In this document: positions 62,023 through 64,000 of the stretch, one piece after another | Layout: the number at the start of each line of letters is the position of its first letter | How positions within the stretch are numbered: position 1 is the first letter of the stretch | From: Microbacterium sp. AB | Lineage (GTDB): Bacteria > Actinomycetota > Actinomycetes > Actinomycetales > Microbacteriaceae | Assembly (NCBI RefSeq): GCF_032878875.1 | Contig: NZ_CP118157.1 | Span: 2,232,001 to 2,296,000, forward strand | DNA length: 64,000 bases | Direction: 5' to 3' | Notes under the pieces: model-generated | What the model was told of the DNA's origin: nothing | Seen by the model: the letters and a program-made list of their open reading frames with translations, nothing else | Databases searched by the model: none | Program-made: the position numbers and the translations under genes

Positions 62023-64000
62023 TCAGCCCCTCTGTGCGGCGCGCACACGCAGGTCGCGCGCGAGATGGTCGCGCTGCTCCACGACGAGCCGGCGCAGGGC
62101 GCCCGGCGCGTCGGCGTTCGCCGCGAGCCATGCGTCCACCGGCTCGAGAGACTCCGCGGCGGGGAACAGCCCCGTCACGAGACGCCGCGCGATCTCGATG
62201 CTGCGAGCCTCCCACGCCGCCCGGATACGCGCGAAGTACTCCGCGTCGAGACGCGAGACGAGATCGCGCCGGTCTCCGGCGCGGAAGCCGGCGATCGTCG
62301 CGCTCAGGTGATCGTTCGTGAGCGAGGTGTCGTCCCACGCCGCGTCCCACGCCGCGGCGCGGACCTCCGGCTCCGGTCGCGAGGCGAGCACCTGGATGCG
62401 CGCCGTGCGGCCCGACGCCGTCGCGTCGCGGGCGAGCTCGGCGTCGGCCATCGCCTCGTCGGCGTGACCGGTCGCCGCCAGCGCGGCGAGCCACGACCAG
62501 CGCAGCTCGGGATCGAGCGCGAGTCCCCGCGGCGCCGCGACGGAGCCGTCGAGGATGGCCGCCAGGTCTGCCGCGTGTGCGTCGTCGACGGCGGAGGCCG
62601 CGCCGAGCGTCCTGGCCCACGCGAGCTGCGCGTCGCCGCCGGGAGCGGAGCCGGTCATCCCCTGCCACGTCGTCTCCAGCCAGGCACGCCGCTCAGCAGC
62701 ACGCGCCGAGTCGGCGACGTAGTGCGCCACCGCGAAGGCCGCGTTGGCGAGGACGCCCGTCAGCAGGGCGATGTTCGTCTCCGCCGGGGCGTGACGCCGC
62801 ACGATCTCGAGGTAGCGCGCAGCCGGCAGCTCTCCGTCGCGGGCGGCGTTCCACAGCGCGGACCACACGAGTCCGCGCGTGAGCGCGTCGTCGAGCGTCG
62901 AGAGCCCCGAGGCGGCCGCGTCCACCGAGCGGTCGTCGAGCCGCACCTTCGCGTAGGAGCGGTCTCCGTCGTTCGCGAGGACGAGATCGGCGTCGGGGAC
63001 GACGGGCAGCGCGACCTCGGTGCGCTCGTCCGCGATGTCGAGGTCGACGGCCGCCCTGCGCCGGAGACGGCCGTCCGCGAAGGCGTACAGACCGAGCGAC
63101 AGACGGTGCGGCCTCGGGTCGGTCTGCACGACGACGAGCCCGCCCGCGTCTCCCCGCTCGGCGGAGACCGTCGAGACGCCCGTCGTCTCGAGCCACGCAC
63201 GCGACCAGGCGCGGACGTCGCGGCCCGAGACGTCCGCGAGCTGCACGAGCAGGTCCTCGAGCGTCGTGCTGCCGAACGCATGCGCGGCGAAGTAGCGGCG
63301 GGCGCCCTCGAAGAACGCCTCCTCGCCGACGAACGCGACGAGCTGCTTGAGCACCGACGCGCCCTTGGCGTAGGTGATGCCGTCGAAGTTGAGCTTCGCC
63401 GCCTCGAGATCGGGGATGTCGGCGACGACCGGATGGGTCGTGGGCAGCTGGTCCTGCTGGTACGCCCAGGCCTTGCGGCGATTCGCGAACGTCACCCAGG
63501 CGTCGGTGAAGCGGGTCGCGGCGACCGCCGCGTGCGCGCCCATGTAGTCGGCGAACGACTCCTTGAGCCACAGGTCGTCCCACCACCGCATCGTCACGAG
63601 GTCGCCGAACCACATGTGCGCCATCTCGTGGAGGATCGTGTTCGCGCGGCCCTCGTGCTGCGCGGCGGTCGACGCCCCGCGGAAGACGTACGCCTCGGTG
63701 AAGGTCACGAGGCCGGGGTTCTCCATGGCGCCGAGGTTGTACTCGGGCACGAAGACCTGGTCGTACTTCCCCCAGGGGTAGTCGTAGCCGAAGGCGCCCG
63801 TGAAGAAGTCGAGCCCCTGCCGCGTGACCTCCAGGATCTCGTCGGCGTCGAGGTGCTCGGCGAGCGACGCCCGGCAGAGGACGCCGAGCGGGACGACCTG
63901 CCCGTCACGGCGCCACTCCCCCTCGACCCGGTGATACGGGCCCGCGGCGACGGCGGTGACGTAGCTCGAGATCGGCGGGGTGGGGGCGAACTCGATCTCC
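62023..64000 (-). CDS. pepN: aminopeptidase N (M1 family), N-terminus cut by window edge
   Basis: This is a zinc aminopeptidase that trims N-terminal residues from peptides. About 658 C-terminal residues are visible out of roughly 850. The catalytic part has the substrate motif GAMENPG and the zinc site HEMAHMWFG with the downstream Glu in WLKESFADY. The catalytic Tyr region follows, then the actinobacterial C-terminal helical domain (ERAP1-like), ending LRVRAAQRG. The true start lies beyond base 64000; the frame stays open to the edge. It converges with the DUF1304 gene. Confidence 0.95.
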   Translation of the reverse strand, partial: EIEFAPTPPISSYVTAVAAGPYHRVEGEWRRDGQVVPLGVLCRASLAEHLDADEILEVTRQGLDFFTGAFGYDYPWGKYDQVFVPEYNLGAMENPGLVTFTEAYVFRGASTAAQHEGRANTILHEMAHMWFGDLVTMRWWDDLWLKESFADYMGAHAAVAATRFTDAWVTFANRRKAWAYQQDQLPTTHPVVADIPDLEAAKLNFDGITYAKGASVLKQLVAFVGEEAFFEGARRYFAAHAFGSTTLEDLLVQLADVSGRDVRAWSRAWLETTGVSTVSAERGDAGGLVVVQTDPRPHRLSLGLYAFADGRLRRRAAVDLDIADERTEVALPVVPDADLVLANDGDRSYAKVRLDDRSVDAAASGLSTLDDALTRGLVWSALWNAARDGELPAARYLEIVRRHAPAETNIALLTGVLANAAFAVAHYVADSARAAERRAWLETTWQGMTGSAPGGDAQLAWARTLGAASAVDDAHAADLAAILDGSVAAPRGLALDPELRWSWLAALAATGHADEAMADAELARDATASGRTARIQVLASRPEPEVRAAAWDAAWDDTSLTNDHLSATIAGFRAGDRRDLVSRLDAEYFARIRAAWEARSIEIARRLVTGLFPAAESLEPVDAWLAANADAPGALRRLVVEQRDHLARDLRVRAAQRG

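Noticed and set aside
1..64000. Mobile element, prophage or genomic island
   Set aside because: No transposase, integrase, tRNA attachment site, long direct repeat or visible drop in GC content was noticed. The metal cassette could be acquired, but the sequence gives no boundary marks.

Overview
The window is chromosomal DNA from a very GC-rich actinobacterium, most likely a Microbacteriaceae member close to Microbacterium. The evidence is the dcw cell-division cluster with wag31/DivIVA, SepF and YggT, class II DAHP synthase, a PASTA-domain kinase, a GarA-type FHA protein, DnaE1 and GTG/TTG starts. It is coding almost throughout. No rRNA, tRNA, CRISPR array, transposase, integrase or phage gene was recognised, and no gene-free stretch reaches 300 bases.

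Layout. Positions 1-2,569 (minus) hold pyrD (cut by the left edge), nrdR and hisD. A low-complexity membrane protein (2.6-3.9 kb) and dnaE (4.0-7.5 kb) follow. Positions 7.7-25.9 kb are one long minus-strand block; in transcription order it runs mraZ, rsmH, ftsL, ftsI, murF, mraY, murD, ftsW, murG, murC, ftsQ, ftsZ, yggS, sepF, yggT, divIVA, lspA and an RluD-family pseudouridine synthase. It makes the lipid II precursor and builds the divisome and polar growth machinery. murE is missing between ftsI and murF, and pgeF is missing between ftsZ and yggS. A triple MraZ box precedes mraZ.

Positions 26-36 kb hold a DUF3040 protein, a polyprenyl diphosphate synthase, an Rv2175c-type DNA-binding protein, a LysM/lytic-transglycosylase-like protein, a PknL-like kinase, aroG, a PlsC-type acyltransferase and an acyl-CoA ligase. 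From general knowledge this resembles the Mycobacterium tuberculosis Rv2169c-Rv2187 order. Positions 35.7-44.5 kb hold def, an acidic ParA-like ATPase, pyruvate carboxylase, a ParA-family ATPase, two MerR regulators and garA. Positions 44.6-51.9 kb hold a CopC-like protein, lpdA, a CYTH protein, a small conserved protein, a YihY protein, a prepilin-peptidase-like protein, smpB, ftsX and ftsE.

Positions 52-57.5 kb hold a sugar-porter MFS gene tightly coupled to cydC and cydD, with a divergent tetR. Positions 57.5-61.4 kb are a heavy-metal cassette: cmtR with a P1B ATPase, then a second ArsR regulator with a CDF exporter. The right end has a DUF1304 membrane protein and pepN, cut by the right edge.

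The strongest window-wide signal outside coding sequence is a TANNNT-type hexamer placed 6-9 nt before many start codons that mostly lack a Shine-Dalgarno sequence. This suggests widespread leaderless transcription. I found no clearly novel multi-gene system; the most interesting items are this promoter pattern, the missing murE, the metal cassette with its putative operators, the cydDC-transporter operon and a 50-bp perfect palindrome.
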